Origin: Rhodanobacteraceae bacterium | GTDB taxonomy: Bacteria; Pseudomonadota; Gammaproteobacteria; Xanthomonadales; SZUA-5 | Length of the DNA: 64,000 nucleotides | NCBI GenBank assembly: GCA_024234055.1 | Contig: JACKOW010000004.1 | Span: 124,001 to 188,000, forward strand | Direction of reading: 5' to 3' | Shown here: positions 8,726 through 18,491 of the stretch, piece after piece | Layout of the letters: every line of letters starts with the position of its first letter | Numbering within the stretch: position 1 is the stretch's first letter | Position numbers and translations under genes: made by a program | The notes under the pieces: generated by a model | Seen by the model: only the letters and a program-made list of their open reading frames with translations | Told to the model about the DNA's origin: nothing | The model's database searches: none

Positions 8726-9661
8726 TCAAGGCGTAAACCCGTAGCGCACGATATGGAAGAACACCGGGGCCGAGAACAGCACCGAGTCCAGCCGATCGAG
8801 CACACCGCCGTGACCCGCGATCAGGTGCCCCCAGTCCTTGACGCCCAGATCCCGCTTGATCGCGCTCATGACCAGACCGCCGAAGAAGCCCATCAGATTG
8901 ATCGAAAAGGCGATGCCAGCAGCCTGCAGCGGCGTGAACGGTGTAATCCACCAGAGGCCAGCACCGATGGCGGTGGACGACAGCACACCGCCTACCAGTC
9001 CTTCCCAGGTCTTGGACGGCGACAGCGCCGGTGCCACCTTGTGGCGGCCGAAGAGTTTGCCCCAGATGTACTGCAGCACATCGCTGGATTGCACGACGAT
9101 GACCAGAAAGGCGATCAGCAGGATCTCCCGACCCTCGAAGCCGGGAATGCTCAGGGTCACCAGCGCCGGTACGTGTGACAGGCAGAACACCGCCAGCATC
9201 AGTGCCCACTGGACTTCGGCAATGCGGCTCAGAAACTTCGTGGTGTCTGCGCGCAACGCGCTGATGATCGGCAGGAACAGAAAGCCGTAGACCGGGATGA
9301 AGATCGAGTACATCCCGTACCATTCGATCCAGATCAGCGCGTACTGCATCGGCAGGGCCACGTAGAAGACCATGGCCAGGGCCACGTAGTCGCTGCGCCG
9401 CGTGTAGGTCAAGGTCACGAATTCGCGCAGCGCCAGCAAGGACAGCAACCCGAACAGCACGATCACACCACCCTTGCCAAAGGCGAAGGCCAGCGCCACC
9501 AGCCCCACCATCACCCACCAGGCGTTGATGCGGTCGACCAGGTTGTCGATGACGGCGTGCGGGCGGCCCTTGGCAATGGCATAGCGCAGGATCAGGGCGA
9601 CGATGCTGGCGACTCCCAGCACCGCGAAAATGCCTAGGAACAGACGCACCGTAGTGCTCAT
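8726..9661 (-). CDS. cdsA: Phosphatidate cytidylyltransferase (CDP-diacylglycerol synthase)
   Basis: The 311-residue inner-membrane enzyme makes CDP-diacylglycerol from CTP and phosphatidic acid. It has about eight hydrophobic helices, then the CdsA signature: SPSKTWEGLVGG followed by SAIKRDLGVKDWG and GHGGVLDRLDS, which carries the acidic metal-binding residues. Its ATG overlaps the plsC-like stop as ATGA, so the two are co-translated. The set with the divergent YnbA-like gene resembles the E. coli ynbAB arrangement, so it may be an accessory copy rather than the main cdsA. Confidence 0.92.
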   Translation of the reverse strand: MSTTVRLFLGIFAVLGVASIVALILRYAIAKGRPHAVIDNLVDRINAWWVMVGLVALAFAFGKGGVIVLFGLLSLLALREFVTLTYTRRSDYVALAMVFYVALPMQYALIWIEWYGMYSIFIPVYGFLFLPIISALRADTTKFLSRIAEVQWALMLAVFCLSHVPALVTLSIPGFEGREILLIAFLVIVVQSSDVLQYIWGKLFGRHKVAPALSPSKTWEGLVGGVLSSTAIGAGLWWITPFTPLQAAGIAFSINLMGFFGGLVMSAIKRDLGVKDWGHLIAGHGGVLDRLDSVLFSAPVFFHIVRYGFTP

Positions 9662-10290
9662 GGCTCATCTCCTGCATGGGCCGGACGCTGCGCCAGCAAG
9701 GCCGCGCGCGCGCGAGTCAGAAAACTGTCCTTGTCCTCACCCTCGCCGACGGTCAAGGCCGGCCCGAAATGCACTGTGCACAACATCGGAATGGGCAACA
9801 ACTCGCCCTTGGGCAAGACCCGATGCAAGTTGTCGATCCATGCCGGCACCAGATTCAGTCCCGGACAGGCTTTTCCGACGTGGTAAAGGCCGCTTTTGAA
9901 CGGCAGCAGGGCCTCGTCGCCCTGATTGCGCGTGCCTTCCGGAAACAGGATCAGACTCTCGCCGCCGCGGATCACCGCCGCCATCTGTTCAATCGGATCG
10001 GTCGTTCGCTTCTCGCGTTCGCGTTCGATCAGCACGGCTCGCACCACACGGCGCCCGATGTACCGACGGAGCATGCCGCGCTCCCAGTAGTCGGCACCGG
10101 CCACCGGACGCGCCCGCGCCCGCAGCGCCGGCGGCAACACGGCCCAGATCAGGGCGAAATCGCCATGGCTGACATGATTTCCGTAGTAGATGCAGGGAGG
10201 CTGCGGCAATGGCTCGGCGCTGAGGCCGCGCACACCGGTCAGCAGGCGTGAGGCAGCCAACATGCCGAGGCGGGCCAGTGATTCGAGCAT
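9658..10290 (-). CDS. plsC: 1-acyl-sn-glycerol-3-phosphate acyltransferase family protein
   Basis: I chose ATG 10290 because AGGGAG lies about ten bases upstream; an in-frame TTG at 10374 would add 28 residues without an evident ribosome site. The 210-residue protein has the acyltransferase block I NHVSHGD (about residue 38) with catalytic His and Asp, and block III FPEGTR. It should acylate lysophosphatidate or a similar lysolipid to feed the CdsA encoded directly downstream with a 4-bp overlap. Confidence 0.88.
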   Translation of the reverse strand: MLESLARLGMLAASRLLTGVRGLSAEPLPQPPCIYYGNHVSHGDFALIWAVLPPALRARARPVAGADYWERGMLRRYIGRRVVRAVLIEREREKRTTDPIEQMAAVIRGGESLILFPEGTRNQGDEALLPFKSGLYHVGKACPGLNLVPAWIDNLHRVLPKGELLPIPMLCTVHFGPALTVGEGEDKDSFLTRARAALLAQRPAHAGDEP

Positions 10291-10425
10291 GAGCACACAA
10301 CTCCCTGCGAACTTGCCAACAGGGAACGATATCAGCCATGCAGGCAGGACATGCCACTCGATCGGCAGGCGCAACCATGCGCCCCATCAGCGATAGACTG
10401 CGCCGTCCCTCGGAGGCATCCCATC

Positions 10426-11058
10426 ATGAGCGAACCCAGCATCGAAGCTCGCCGCCCGCTCAAGAGCCGCAGTACAGCCTGGGCGCGTTGGCTAGCGCGG
10501 CGTTTGGCGCAGACCCACATCACGCCGAACCAGATTTCGCTGGCCAGCATCGGCTTCGCGCTGATCGGCGGCTTGCTGTTGCTGCGCCCGGATTGGCCGG
10601 TCGCGCTGGTCTTTGCGGCGATCTGCACTCAGCTGCGCCTGCTGTGCAATCTGCTCGACGGCATGGTGGCGGTGGAAGGCGGCAAGGGGACACCGGTGGG
10701 CGCGCTCTACAACGAGATCCCGGATCGGGTGGCCGACAGTCTGTTGTTGATCGGCGCTGGCTACGGATTGGGACTGCCGGCGCTGGGATGGATGGCCGCC
10801 CTGCTGGCCGCTCTGACTGCCTATGTGCGCGCCCTCGGTGGCAGTCTGGGCCTGGAGCAGGATTTCCGCGGGCCGCAGGCCAAACCCCATCGCATGGCCC
10901 TGCTGACCGTGGGTTGCCTGGCAGCGGCGATCGAGGGATACGGCAACGGCACGCACCACGCGCTGACCCTGGCGCTGCTGCTGATCGTGATCGGCACTGC
11001 ATGGACCATCGTGCGGCGCACGCGGGCGATCGCGGCTGAACTGGAGGATCGGGGCTGA
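10426..11058 (+). CDS. ynbA: CDP-alcohol phosphatidyltransferase, YnbA-like
   Basis: The 210-residue membrane protein starts at ATG 10426 behind GGAGG. The CDP-alcohol transferase motif is recognisable but altered: NLLDGMVAV, eight residues, G, ALYNEIPDRVAD. Compared with D-x2-DG-x2-AR-x8-G-x3-D-x3-D, the first and third Asp are Asn and the Arg is Val. From memory, E. coli YnbA has the same two Asn positions, which supports membership of that branch. It has six hydrophobic helices. Together with divergent plsC-cdsA it suggests synthesis of an unidentified phospholipid. Confidence 0.8.
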   Translation: MSEPSIEARRPLKSRSTAWARWLARRLAQTHITPNQISLASIGFALIGGLLLLRPDWPVALVFAAICTQLRLLCNLLDGMVAVEGGKGTPVGALYNEIPDRVADSLLLIGAGYGLGLPALGWMAALLAALTAYVRALGGSLGLEQDFRGPQAKPHRMALLTVGCLAAAIEGYGNGTHHALTLALLLIVIGTAWTIVRRTRAIAAELEDRG

Positions 11059-11124
11059 ATCCGCGTTGATGGCTGCTGGGTTCAGCTCAGGAGTGCCCCG
11101 AGGCGAGCGTGATGGTCGGGGGCC

Positions 11125-11215
11125 TGATTCCGCCGTCGCGACACAAGGTCGCTCCGACAGCGGGCACTGCTGGCCCTGTGGGAGCGGACTCTGTCCGCGA
11201 TGGCCAGGCGCGGAG
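11125..11215. repeat. REP-like repeat pair (GTCGCTCC / GGGAGCGGACTCTGTCCGCGA)
   Basis: Two copies of the widespread GGAGCG...CGCGA REP type lie in the 217-bp gap after the YnbA-like gene: CGTCGCGACACAAGGTCGCTCC near 11135 and GTGGGAGCGGACTCTGTCCG near 11177. They are related to further copies at 20.6-20.7, 34.2, 45.9 and 55-57 kb. No gene is seen in this gap. Confidence 0.75.
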
Positions 11216-11275
11216 TGCGGTCGCCGTTCGCGACTGAAGCCGATCCCACAGAGCTGGCAACCGATTTCCCGCCAG

Positions 11276-11737
11276 CTACCGCACCGGTTTCCACTGGGCG
11301 CTTCCCAGCTGCCACTCTCCGTCGACAAAACGCCAGGCGCTTTCGGTGTCGAACAACTGACCCTGATCTGGAATGAGTCCGCCTGAGCCACCGGTAACCA
11401 GAATCTGCATGCGCACCACAGCGCGGTCGCCATGCATCTCCACATCCAACGCCATCCGGGTGACACCGATGGATTGATGCCGCAAGGCAATCACCCGCAG
11501 CAAGCGCTGCAGGCCCTCGCGGTCGAACTCGCTGCTGTTGCCGACGAAGTCATCGGCGACACCGTCCATGAATTCGCCCATTTCGCGCTGTTCCGCCGCT
11601 TCCTGCATGGCATCCAGCTGATTGCGCAAGGCCTGTTCGGTCGGGCTTCTGCTGCACGCGCTGGCAACGGCCAGCAGCACCAGCAGCGAGAGCAGCCGGC
11701 TGAACCGGGAAAAATCCAAAATTGACGGTCCTTGCAT
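11276..11737 (-). CDS. Lipoprotein with NTF2/SnoaL-like fold
   Basis: ATG 11737 follows GGGGGAAGTC, giving 153 residues. A hydrophobic leader ends in a lipobox-like VASAC near residue 28 and is followed by a helical linker rich in Gln and Glu. The C-terminal half ([48 protein letters not shown]) fits a nuclear-transport-factor-2-like cone, as in small envelope lipoproteins of unknown function. It is divergent from fadD with about 90 bp between starts. Confidence 0.75.
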   Translation of the reverse strand: MQGPSILDFSRFSRLLSLLVLLAVASACSRSPTEQALRNQLDAMQEAAEQREMGEFMDGVADDFVGNSSEFDREGLQRLLRVIALRHQSIGVTRMALDVEMHGDRAVVRMQILVTGGSGGLIPDQGQLFDTESAWRFVDGEWQLGSAQWKPVR

Positions 11738-11830
11738 GACTTCCCCCTGCATTGCGGTTATTTTCAACCAAATAGGCGCGGAGCACCCGCTTCCCGCTCA
11801 CTGTCATGGGTCATCCGAGGAGGGGATACG

Positions 11831-13534
11831 ATGAGCACCGCACAGGCACAACCTTGGCTGGAACAATATCCCGACGGCACCCCGGCAACGATAGACACCA
11901 ACGAATACCGATCAGTGGCCGACGTGATGAAGGTCGCTTTTGACCGATTCCGGCATCGCCCCGCTTTCGTCAACATGGACAAGGTGGTCAGCTACGGTGA
12001 ACTCGACCAGCTGAGCCTGCAGTTTGCCTGTTATCTGCGCAACAAGCTGGGCCTCAAGAAAGGCGACCGGGTAGCGATCATGCTGCCCAACGTGCTGCAG
12101 TATCCCATTGCTCTGATGGGCATTCTGCGCGCCGGGCTGACGGTGGTGAACACCAACCCCATGTACACCGCGCGCGAACTCAAGCATCAGCTCAACGATG
12201 CCGGGGCTTCAGCCATCGTGGTCCTCGAGAACTTCGCCAAGACGCTGGAGGAAGTGATTGGCGAGACCCAGGTCAAGCAGGTCATCACCACGGCCGTCGG
12301 TGACATGCTGGGCTTCCCGAAATCGCTGATCGTCAATTTCGTGGTCAAGTATCGGCACAAGGCTGTGCCGCCGTTCAGCCTGCCGGGTGCCATCAAGTTC
12401 AACGAAACGCTGAAACTGGGTGCCGGCCAATCGCTGCCAGCCACCGATATCGGCCCTGAAGATCTGGCCTTTCTGCAGTACACCGGCGGCACGACCGGCG
12501 TTTCCAAAGGCGCCATGCTCACGCACCGCAACATGATTGCCAACATGCTGCAGGTGAAACATTGGTTTGGTCCCAATGTGAAGGAGGGCGAGGAGATCAT
12601 CATCACCGCCCTTCCGCTGTATCACATCTTCGCGCTGACCTGTAACTGTCTGGTGTTCATGAATGTCGGCGGGCTCAACGTGCTCATCACCAATCCCCGT
12701 GACATGCCGGGATTCGTCAAGGAAATCGGCAAGTACCGTTTCACCATCATCACCGGCGTCAACACCTTGTTCAACGGCCTGCTGAACACGCCGGGATTTG
12801 CAGATCTGGACTTCTCCACGCTCAAGCTGTCCATGGGCGGAGGCATGGCCGTGCAGCGTGCTGTCGCCGAGAAGTGGCAGCAGGTCACGCGCTGCGCCCT
12901 GTTCGAGGGCTACGGCATGACCGAGAGTTCGCCGGTGGCGACGGTCAATCGTCCGGATACCAAGGAGTACACCGGCTCCATCGGCGTACCGGCACCGAGC
13001 ACGGAGCTGTCAATCCAGGACGATGACGGCAATCTGCTGCCTCAGGGCGAGGTGGGCGAAATCTGCATCCGTGGGCCGCAGGTCATGGCCGGCTATTGGC
13101 AGCGCCCCGAAGAAACCGCCAAGACCATCACCGCCGATGGCTGGCTGCGTACCGGCGATATCGGGCGCATGGATGAACGCGGCTATTTCTACATCGTCGA
13201 TCGCAAGAAGGACATGATTCTCGTGTCCGGCTTCAACGTCTACCCGAACGAGATCGAGGATGTGGTGGCCACCCATCCCGGCGTGCTCGAGGTGGCTGCC
13301 GTTGGCGTACCCGACGAGAAATCAGGTGAGGCGGTCAAATTGGTCATCGTCAAGAAAGACCCGAACCTGACCACCGAGGACGTGAAAGCCCATTGCCGGG
13401 CCCAGCTCACCGGCTACAAGCAGCCCAAGTTCATCGAATTCCGCCAGGAATTGCCCAAGACCAATGTCGGCAAGATCCTGCGTCGCGAACTGCGCGATCC
13501 GGTCACCACCGCGCACAAATTGCCGAAAGTCTGA
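11831..13534 (+). CDS. fadD: Long-chain fatty-acid-CoA ligase
   Basis: ATG 11831 follows GGAGGGGATACG, giving 567 residues, normal for FadD. It activates fatty acids to acyl-CoA for beta-oxidation. The ANL-family signatures are present: ATP-binding [16 protein letters not shown], the [11 protein letters not shown] adenylate motif, GWLRTGDIG, and the hinge [20 protein letters not shown] with the catalytic Lys in [10 protein letters not shown] near the C-terminus. It stands alone and is divergent from the lipoprotein gene, but works in the same pathway as fadN, fadA and fadH at 30-37 kb. Confidence 0.97.
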   Translation: MSTAQAQPWLEQYPDGTPATIDTNEYRSVADVMKVAFDRFRHRPAFVNMDKVVSYGELDQLSLQFACYLRNKLGLKKGDRVAIMLPNVLQYPIALMGILRAGLTVVNTNPMYTARELKHQLNDAGASAIVVLENFAKTLEEVIGETQVKQVITTAVGDMLGFPKSLIVNFVVKYRHKAVPPFSLPGAIKFNETLKLGAGQSLPATDIGPEDLAFLQYTGGTTGVSKGAMLTHRNMIANMLQVKHWFGPNVKEGEEIIITALPLYHIFALTCNCLVFMNVGGLNVLITNPRDMPGFVKEIGKYRFTIITGVNTLFNGLLNTPGFADLDFSTLKLSMGGGMAVQRAVAEKWQQVTRCALFEGYGMTESSPVATVNRPDTKEYTGSIGVPAPSTELSIQDDDGNLLPQGEVGEICIRGPQVMAGYWQRPEETAKTITADGWLRTGDIGRMDERGYFYIVDRKKDMILVSGFNVYPNEIEDVVATHPGVLEVAAVGVPDEKSGEAVKLVIVKKDPNLTTEDVKAHCRAQLTGYKQPKFIEFRQELPKTNVGKILRRELRDPVTTAHKLPKV

Positions 13535-13541
13535 GGGCGCC

Positions 13542-13708
13542 CGCAGCAAGAATCGGAAACTACCGCGAGTTGATGCAAGAAGCGGGACGCAGAGAACGCG
13601 AAGGAAGAGCAGAAAGAACGCAGAGAAAATCAGAAGCAAATCTGTACAGGCTCTTCTCTGCGCTCTCCGAGTCTCTCTGCGTTCTCCGCGTTGATGCTCT
13701 TGCTGCGA
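13542..13708. repeat. Long palindromic intergenic repeat with GACGCAGAGAACGCG arms
   Basis: The ends CGCAGCAAGA (13542-13551) and TCTTGCTGCG (13699-13708) are exact reverse complements. Inside them the purine-rich GACGCAGAGAACGCG region (from 13586) faces CTCTGCGTTCTCCGCG (from 13674). The folded structure lies between the convergent fadD and TRAP operon ends. A related single arm is at 55245-55265 and a related palindrome at 20466-20670. No gene is seen from 13535 to 13755. Confidence 0.8.
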
Positions 13709-13755
13709 TCTAGCCCAGAACGCCCCTTTCCTGCTGCCGGGATCCCTGCCCGCAC

Positions 13756-15042
13756 TCAGCCGCGGCCAATCAGCACCAGTGACAGCCAGGGGATGTAGGT
13801 GATCGCCAGCGCGCAGGCCCACAGTAGCAGGAAGAAGGGCCAGCTGGCGCGGATGACTTCGGTGACCGGACGCTGGAAGCGGTAGGCGGAGATGAACAGG
13901 TTCATGCCCAATGGCGCCAGGAACAGGCCGATCTGCAGATTGGCCAGGAACAGGATGCCGAAATGCACCGGATCCATGCCGTAACCACTGGCGATGGGGA
14001 GCACCAGCGGCGTCAGCACCACGATGGCCGGATATCCTTCCAGCAGCATGCCGAAGAACAGCAGGAACACATTCAATACCAGCAGGAACACCCACTTCTG
14101 ACTGACATGGGTCTGCACCCAGTCGAACAGGCGGGTCGGAATCTCGGCATCGATCAGATAGTTGGTCAGCGCGAAGGCAGTGCCCAGAATCAGCAGGATG
14201 CCGCCGACCAACATCATCGCCTCCTTGACGATGATCGGCAGTTTCCGCACCGAAATCTCACGGCGGATGACGACCGTGACCATGAACACGTAGATGGCAG
14301 TCAGCGCCGCGGCTTCCGAAGGCGCGATCTTGCCGGTGTAGATACCGCCCAGCACCAGCACCGGCAGGGGCAGCTCCCACTTGGCATCGAGCACGGCAGC
14401 CCAGGCGTCGCGGGCGTCGAAGCGCCGCTCCGCCCGTGGGATCGACGGCGCCTGGGTGATGGCATACACCGACAACACGACCAGCATCAGCACGCCGGGG
14501 ATGATGCCCGCCAGAAACAGATCCTCCACAGACACTGGCGGCGAGGTGTTCAGCTGTTGCGCGACCACGCCGTAGATGATCAAGGGCAAGGATGGCGCAA
14601 ACAGCAGGCCCAGACTGCCCGATGCCGTGACCAGTCCGAGGCCGAAACGCTCGCTGTAACGACCATGCACCAGCGCCGGAAACAACACGGCACCGAGCGC
14701 GACAATGGTCACACCTGATGCCCCGGTCAGCGCCGTGAACAGCGCGCTCGCCACCAGCGCCACGATCGCCAGCCCTCCCGGCAGCCATCCCACCAGCGCT
14801 TGCGTCAAACGCACCAGTCGCTTGGGGGCGGCGCTTTCGCTGAGCAGATAACCGGCCAGCGTGAACAGCGGGATGGCCACCAGCACTGGCATTTCGCCAA
14901 GGCGATTGATTTCCACGGCGACGATGGCCAGATCGTAGCCCTGGGCGTGAAATCCCAGCAGCGCGATCGCTGCGATCAGCGCGAAGAATGGCGCGCCCAG
15001 AAACGCCAGCAACAGCAGGCCGAGTGCCAGCAGCCAGATCAC
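13756..15042 (-). CDS. dctM: TRAP transporter large permease (DctM family)
   Basis: The 428-residue polytopic inner-membrane protein has about twelve hydrophobic helices. Typical large-permease sequences include IPLFTLAGYLLSE near residue 57, the LTGASGVTIVALG segment and FAPSLPLIIYGVVA. It forms the Na+-driven transport channel with the DctQ-like subunit. ATGA-type overlap with the small permease gene shows translational coupling. It is the last gene of the operon. The substrate is unknown, but an acidic small molecule would be typical. Confidence 0.93.
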   Translation of the reverse strand: MIWLLALGLLLLAFLGAPFFALIAAIALLGFHAQGYDLAIVAVEINRLGEMPVLVAIPLFTLAGYLLSESAAPKRLVRLTQALVGWLPGGLAIVALVASALFTALTGASGVTIVALGAVLFPALVHGRYSERFGLGLVTASGSLGLLFAPSLPLIIYGVVAQQLNTSPPVSVEDLFLAGIIPGVLMLVVLSVYAITQAPSIPRAERRFDARDAWAAVLDAKWELPLPVLVLGGIYTGKIAPSEAAALTAIYVFMVTVVIRREISVRKLPIIVKEAMMLVGGILLILGTAFALTNYLIDAEIPTRLFDWVQTHVSQKWVFLLVLNVFLLFFGMLLEGYPAIVVLTPLVLPIASGYGMDPVHFGILFLANLQIGLFLAPLGMNLFISAYRFQRPVTEVIRASWPFFLLLWACALAITYIPWLSLVLIGRG

Positions 15043-15530
15043 GAGTCGGACTCCGGCCGTGACGGCGGACGGGCAGCCAGCTCACCCAGGGCGTGCACCG
15101 CCATCATCGCGAACACCGGCGGCAGAATCGCCAGCGTCCACCAGGTCGGAATACCGGTGAAGAACTCGGTGCCGCTGTCCCGCTCGAGTTCAACCAGGGT
15201 CCAGCTGGCCAGCGCCAAGCTTGCGCAGATGACTGCCGTGAATACCGCCACCGATCCGCGGGCAGCCCAGCCCAGCGCACCGCGCAGGCGTTCGGCAAAG
15301 ACGTCGATGCGCAGCTGGCGCGACTCGCGGGTGGCCACCAGCGCCCCGATCAAGGCCAGCCAAAGGGTCGCCAGGCGCATGGCCGGATCCAACCACACCG
15401 GTCCAGTGCCAATCAGACGGAACACCAATTGGGCAGCCGCGGCGGCCAGCAGGGCCAAGCCCAGACTGGCCAGGAGGGCATCTTCGATACGCGTGATCCA
15501 GCGCGCCAGGATGCCCAACGCCCGCATCAC
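15039..15530 (-). CDS. dctQ: TRAP transporter small permease (DctQ family)
   Basis: The 163-residue protein has four hydrophobic helices, as expected for DctQ. The conserved RESRQLRIDVF segment (about residues 67-77) sits in the loop between the second and third helices. It overlaps both neighbours by four bases. It pairs with the DctM-like permease in the membrane. Confidence 0.9.
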   Translation of the reverse strand: MMRALGILARWITRIEDALLASLGLALLAAAAAQLVFRLIGTGPVWLDPAMRLATLWLALIGALVATRESRQLRIDVFAERLRGALGWAARGSVAVFTAVICASLALASWTLVELERDSGTEFFTGIPTWWTLAILPPVFAMMAVHALGELAARPPSRPESDS

Positions 15531-16528
15531 TGGCTGCCGGCTGCCGAGTGGACCTGCGCCAGAGAATCCAGGATCGAAGCCGACAACAATCCGTCCTTGC
15601 GCATGCGCTCAAGGGTGCGGCGACCCACAGCGCGCCAGGCTTCGGCCTCGGCAGCATCCGGCGTGATGATCTGAATGCCTTCCTTGCGCAGCGTCTCGCG
15701 CGTGGCCACATCATCGGCAGCATTGCTGACTTCCAGGCGCGCAAAGGCCTTTTCGATGCCGTCCAGCACAGCAGCGCGATCGTCCGGTGTCAGCCGGTCC
15801 AGCGCCTTCTTGTCCAAGGCCAGAATGCCCACGGTGTACGACACTGGCAGATCCACCATGACCTTGAGCTTGGTGGCCCACTGGAAGGCAATCGCGCCGG
15901 TCGTGGTGTTGCCCACGGTCTCGATCAAACCCGTCTGCAGGCTGGTGTAGACATCGCCCAGCGCCAGCTGGACTGGGGTGATGCCGGCCTCTTCGAAGGC
16001 GATTCGGCCGATGGCGTCACCTTCCGGCACCCAGACCTTGGTGCTGCGCATCTGCGCCTGGGTCGCGATCGGCTGGGTGCTCATGAGATAGATGAAACCG
16101 CCACCGGTGATACCAGCGGCCACCATGCCGTTCTTCTCGAAGCCAGACTTGATCTGTGGATCAAGTTTGGCGCGTGCGCTGCGCACCTGATTCAGATCCG
16201 AGAACTGGAAAGGCAATCCGTAGACGGCCACGTCCGGGTTCACCGGCGTCAGCTCGCTGGCCGCAAAGGCACCGCCGTTGAGCTGTCCCAGCTTGATCTT
16301 GCGCAGCACGGTCTCACCATTGCCCATGACGCCGCCGGGGAAGAACTTCAGCTCTACCCGGCCCTCGGTCGCGGTCTTGACCGCATCGCCCGCGGCGCGC
16401 ATTTCCCGCATCCAGGAACTGCCTTCCGGTGCCAGCGTGGCGATTTTCAGGCTGGCGGCATCGGCGCCCGTACTCAGCGCAAGAGCCGCTGCCCATGCCA
16501 GTGCCAGCTGCTTGATGGTATTGCTCAT
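15527..16528 (-). CDS. dctP: TRAP transporter substrate-binding protein (DctP family)
   Basis: The 333-residue periplasmic protein has a signal peptide cleaved after TGADA (residue 24), then the DctP-type SLKIATLAPEGSSW start, a FFPGGVMGNGET motif and a VWVPEG / DVYTSLQTGLIE region; the Arg of the usual substrate-clamp position is likely near MRSTKVWV. TatT-associated binding proteins form a separate branch of TRAP proteins, which matches the neighbour upstream. It overlaps both neighbours by four bases. Confidence 0.92.
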   Translation of the reverse strand: MSNTIKQLALAWAAALALSTGADAASLKIATLAPEGSSWMREMRAAGDAVKTATEGRVELKFFPGGVMGNGETVLRKIKLGQLNGGAFAASELTPVNPDVAVYGLPFQFSDLNQVRSARAKLDPQIKSGFEKNGMVAAGITGGGFIYLMSTQPIATQAQMRSTKVWVPEGDAIGRIAFEEAGITPVQLALGDVYTSLQTGLIETVGNTTTGAIAFQWATKLKVMVDLPVSYTVGILALDKKALDRLTPDDRAAVLDGIEKAFARLEVSNAADDVATRETLRKEGIQIITPDAAEAEAWRAVGRRTLERMRKDGLLSASILDSLAQVHSAAGSQ

Positions 16529-17403
16529 TCGAAATAGTCCTTGGAACTCGCCTGCAAGGCCAGCGCCTGGCGTTGTGCGAGCGTGTTGATCAATGTCAGA
16601 CCGGGAACCTCGGGATCGGCTGACAGTGCTTCGGCCAGCAAGCGATCATGCAGTTCCTGGTCAAAAACCAGTCGCGCATAGTGCCGGGCATACAGCACCC
16701 GCACCATTTGATTCCTGCCACCCGAGCGTTTCAGCGCTTCTTCAAAATACTGCTGGGCCAGCTCGGGCTTGCCGCCGTAGGCCGGCGGCAGCAGGGAGTT
16801 CATCACACCCAGGTACAACTGACCCTGACCGGCGCGGTAGTCCGGCTGCAACTCCACGGCTCGTTCGATCACCCGGCGCGCCTTGGGAATATCGGCGATG
16901 GCATTCCAGTCGTCGGCATGGGCCTGGATGTAGCCGGCCCAGGCACCGCCCAGACAAAAGAGCGCATCGGCGCGATTCATCGGGGCATCGGCCACCGCCG
17001 CTTCGACTTCTTCGAAGGTGCGCTGATCCAGCTGGCACCATTGGGCATTGGTGGCGCAGGCGGCGCGTTCGGCATAGCCCAGTGCTCGACGCGACAGACG
17101 CTTGGCGCGCTCGGCGTCGGCCACGAAGGAACCGGCGTAGGCGCCATACAGATCTGCCGCCAGGCACAGCCGCCCCGGGTTGGGCTCGCCGTCGTGGTTG
17201 AGGCCATCGAGCAAGAGCAGATAAGCCGGCAGACCCGCCTCAACGGTGGCGGGATCATCGTGGTCCATGATTCCCGACGAGAGTTGCTGCCCCAGACTGC
17301 TGGCGGCGCGATCCATCAGCGAGGCGCAGCCGCCGAGCAGCAAGGCCATCAACAGCAGGGCTGCGCTTCTGCGTATGGCAGGGAGAAGAAGGGCTGGGAG
17401 CAT
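16525..17403 (-). CDS. tatT: TRAP transporter TatT component, TPR-like lipoprotein
   Basis: The 292-residue lipoprotein has a leader ending LLLGGC26. The sequence that follows fits the TatT family defined with Treponema pallidum TP0956: a helical TPR-like repeat protein with conserved ADLYGAYAG, ALFCLGGAWAGYIQAHADDW, KARRVIERAVELQPDYRAGQ and GGKPELAQQYFEEAL. In Treponema TatT assembles with the DctP-like protein and is proposed to deliver hydrophobic ligands. It is the first gene of this TRAP operon and overlaps dctP. folD ends 55 bp upstream and may be co-transcribed. Confidence 0.88.
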   Translation of the reverse strand: MLPALLLPAIRRSAALLLMALLLGGCASLMDRAASSLGQQLSSGIMDHDDPATVEAGLPAYLLLLDGLNHDGEPNPGRLCLAADLYGAYAGSFVADAERAKRLSRRALGYAERAACATNAQWCQLDQRTFEEVEAAVADAPMNRADALFCLGGAWAGYIQAHADDWNAIADIPKARRVIERAVELQPDYRAGQGQLYLGVMNSLLPPAYGGKPELAQQYFEEALKRSGGRNQMVRVLYARHYARLVFDQELHDRLLAEALSADPEVPGLTLINTLAQRQALALQASSKDYFE

Positions 17404-17458
17404 CGATGAACGACCAAATCAGGTTCGGGCGCGAAGTCTAGCGGACTGCAGATTACGA

Positions 17459-18310
17459 TCAGGCGAACAACTCGCATGCTTCCAGGGTGTTCTGCAACAG
17501 GGTGGCCACCGTCATCGGGCCTACGCCACCCGGCACGGGCGTGATCCAGGACGCGCGCTCGGCGGCCGCGACCTGGCCCACATCTCCCACCAGGCTTCCG
17601 TCCGGCTGGCGATTGATGCCGACATCGATGACCACAGCCCCGGGTTTGATCCAGTGGCCATCGACGATCCCGGGCCGCCCTACCGCCACCACCAGCAGAT
17701 CCGCGCGCTCGACATGCTGTCGCAGATCGGCCGTGAAGCGATGCGCCGCCGTGACCGTGGCCCCGGCCAGCAGCAGTTCCAGCACCATGGGTCGCCCGAC
17801 ATGATTGGAGACCCCCACCACCAGCGCATCCCGACCGCGGACCGGCTTGTCGGTATGCGCCAGCAAGGTCATGACGCCTTTGGGCGTGCACGGCCGCAAC
17901 CCGGGCTCGCGTTGTGCCAATCGACCAACGTTCTCGGGATGGAAACCATCGACATCCTTGCGCGGAGAAATCCGCTGGATCACCCTGCGCGAGTCGATCT
18001 GAGGCGGCAACGGCAGCTGTACCAGAATCCCGTGGATGTCCGCTGCCGTGTTCAGCTGATCGATCAAGGCCAGCAACTCGGTCTCGCTGGTGCTCGCCGG
18101 CAGATCGAAATCACGGGTGATGAAGCCCGCCCGCTCGCAGGCCCGTCGCTTGTTGCGTACATATACCTGGGACGCGGGATTCTCACCCACCAGCACGACG
18201 GCGAGGCCGGGTGCGCCCTGTCCCGCGCGCAGTCGATCGCGCACTCGCAGGCGTATGCCCTCGATCAGCTCATCGGCGATTCGCTTGCCATCCAACAACT
18301 CGGCGACCAT
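17459..18310 (-). CDS. folD: Methylenetetrahydrofolate dehydrogenase / methenyl cyclohydrolase
   Basis: ATG 18310 follows AGGTGGGC; an in-frame TTG at 18349 is unlikely. The 283-residue cytosolic enzyme interconverts one-carbon tetrahydrofolates. It shows the FolD signatures: [16 protein letters not shown] with catalytic Tyr and Lys, [21 protein letters not shown], the NADP-binding [11 protein letters not shown], and C-terminal [18 protein letters not shown]. In most FolD proteins the nucleotide motif is GRSxxVG; here it is GVSNHVG. Divergent from the DUF1244 gene. Confidence 0.95.
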   Translation of the reverse strand: MVAELLDGKRIADELIEGIRLRVRDRLRAGQGAPGLAVVLVGENPASQVYVRNKRRACERAGFITRDFDLPASTSETELLALIDQLNTAADIHGILVQLPLPPQIDSRRVIQRISPRKDVDGFHPENVGRLAQREPGLRPCTPKGVMTLLAHTDKPVRGRDALVVGVSNHVGRPMVLELLLAGATVTAAHRFTADLRQHVERADLLVVAVGRPGIVDGHWIKPGAVVIDVGINRQPDGSLVGDVGQVAAAERASWITPVPGGVGPMTVATLLQNTLEACELFA

Positions 18311-18491
18311 GCCCACCTGCTCGAACTCCGACCAATGACGGTCGGGCAATGACGAAAGACCGCGGATTATGCCCTGAGCAGCCGCGACTGAGCCTGAAAA
18401 CCTGATGACGTCTGCCCGCAGGATTCGCGTCCATGGAATCCGGTTCCCATGAGGTCCCGCAGGCTGTTAGCTTGTCGACTGAGGTCTGACC

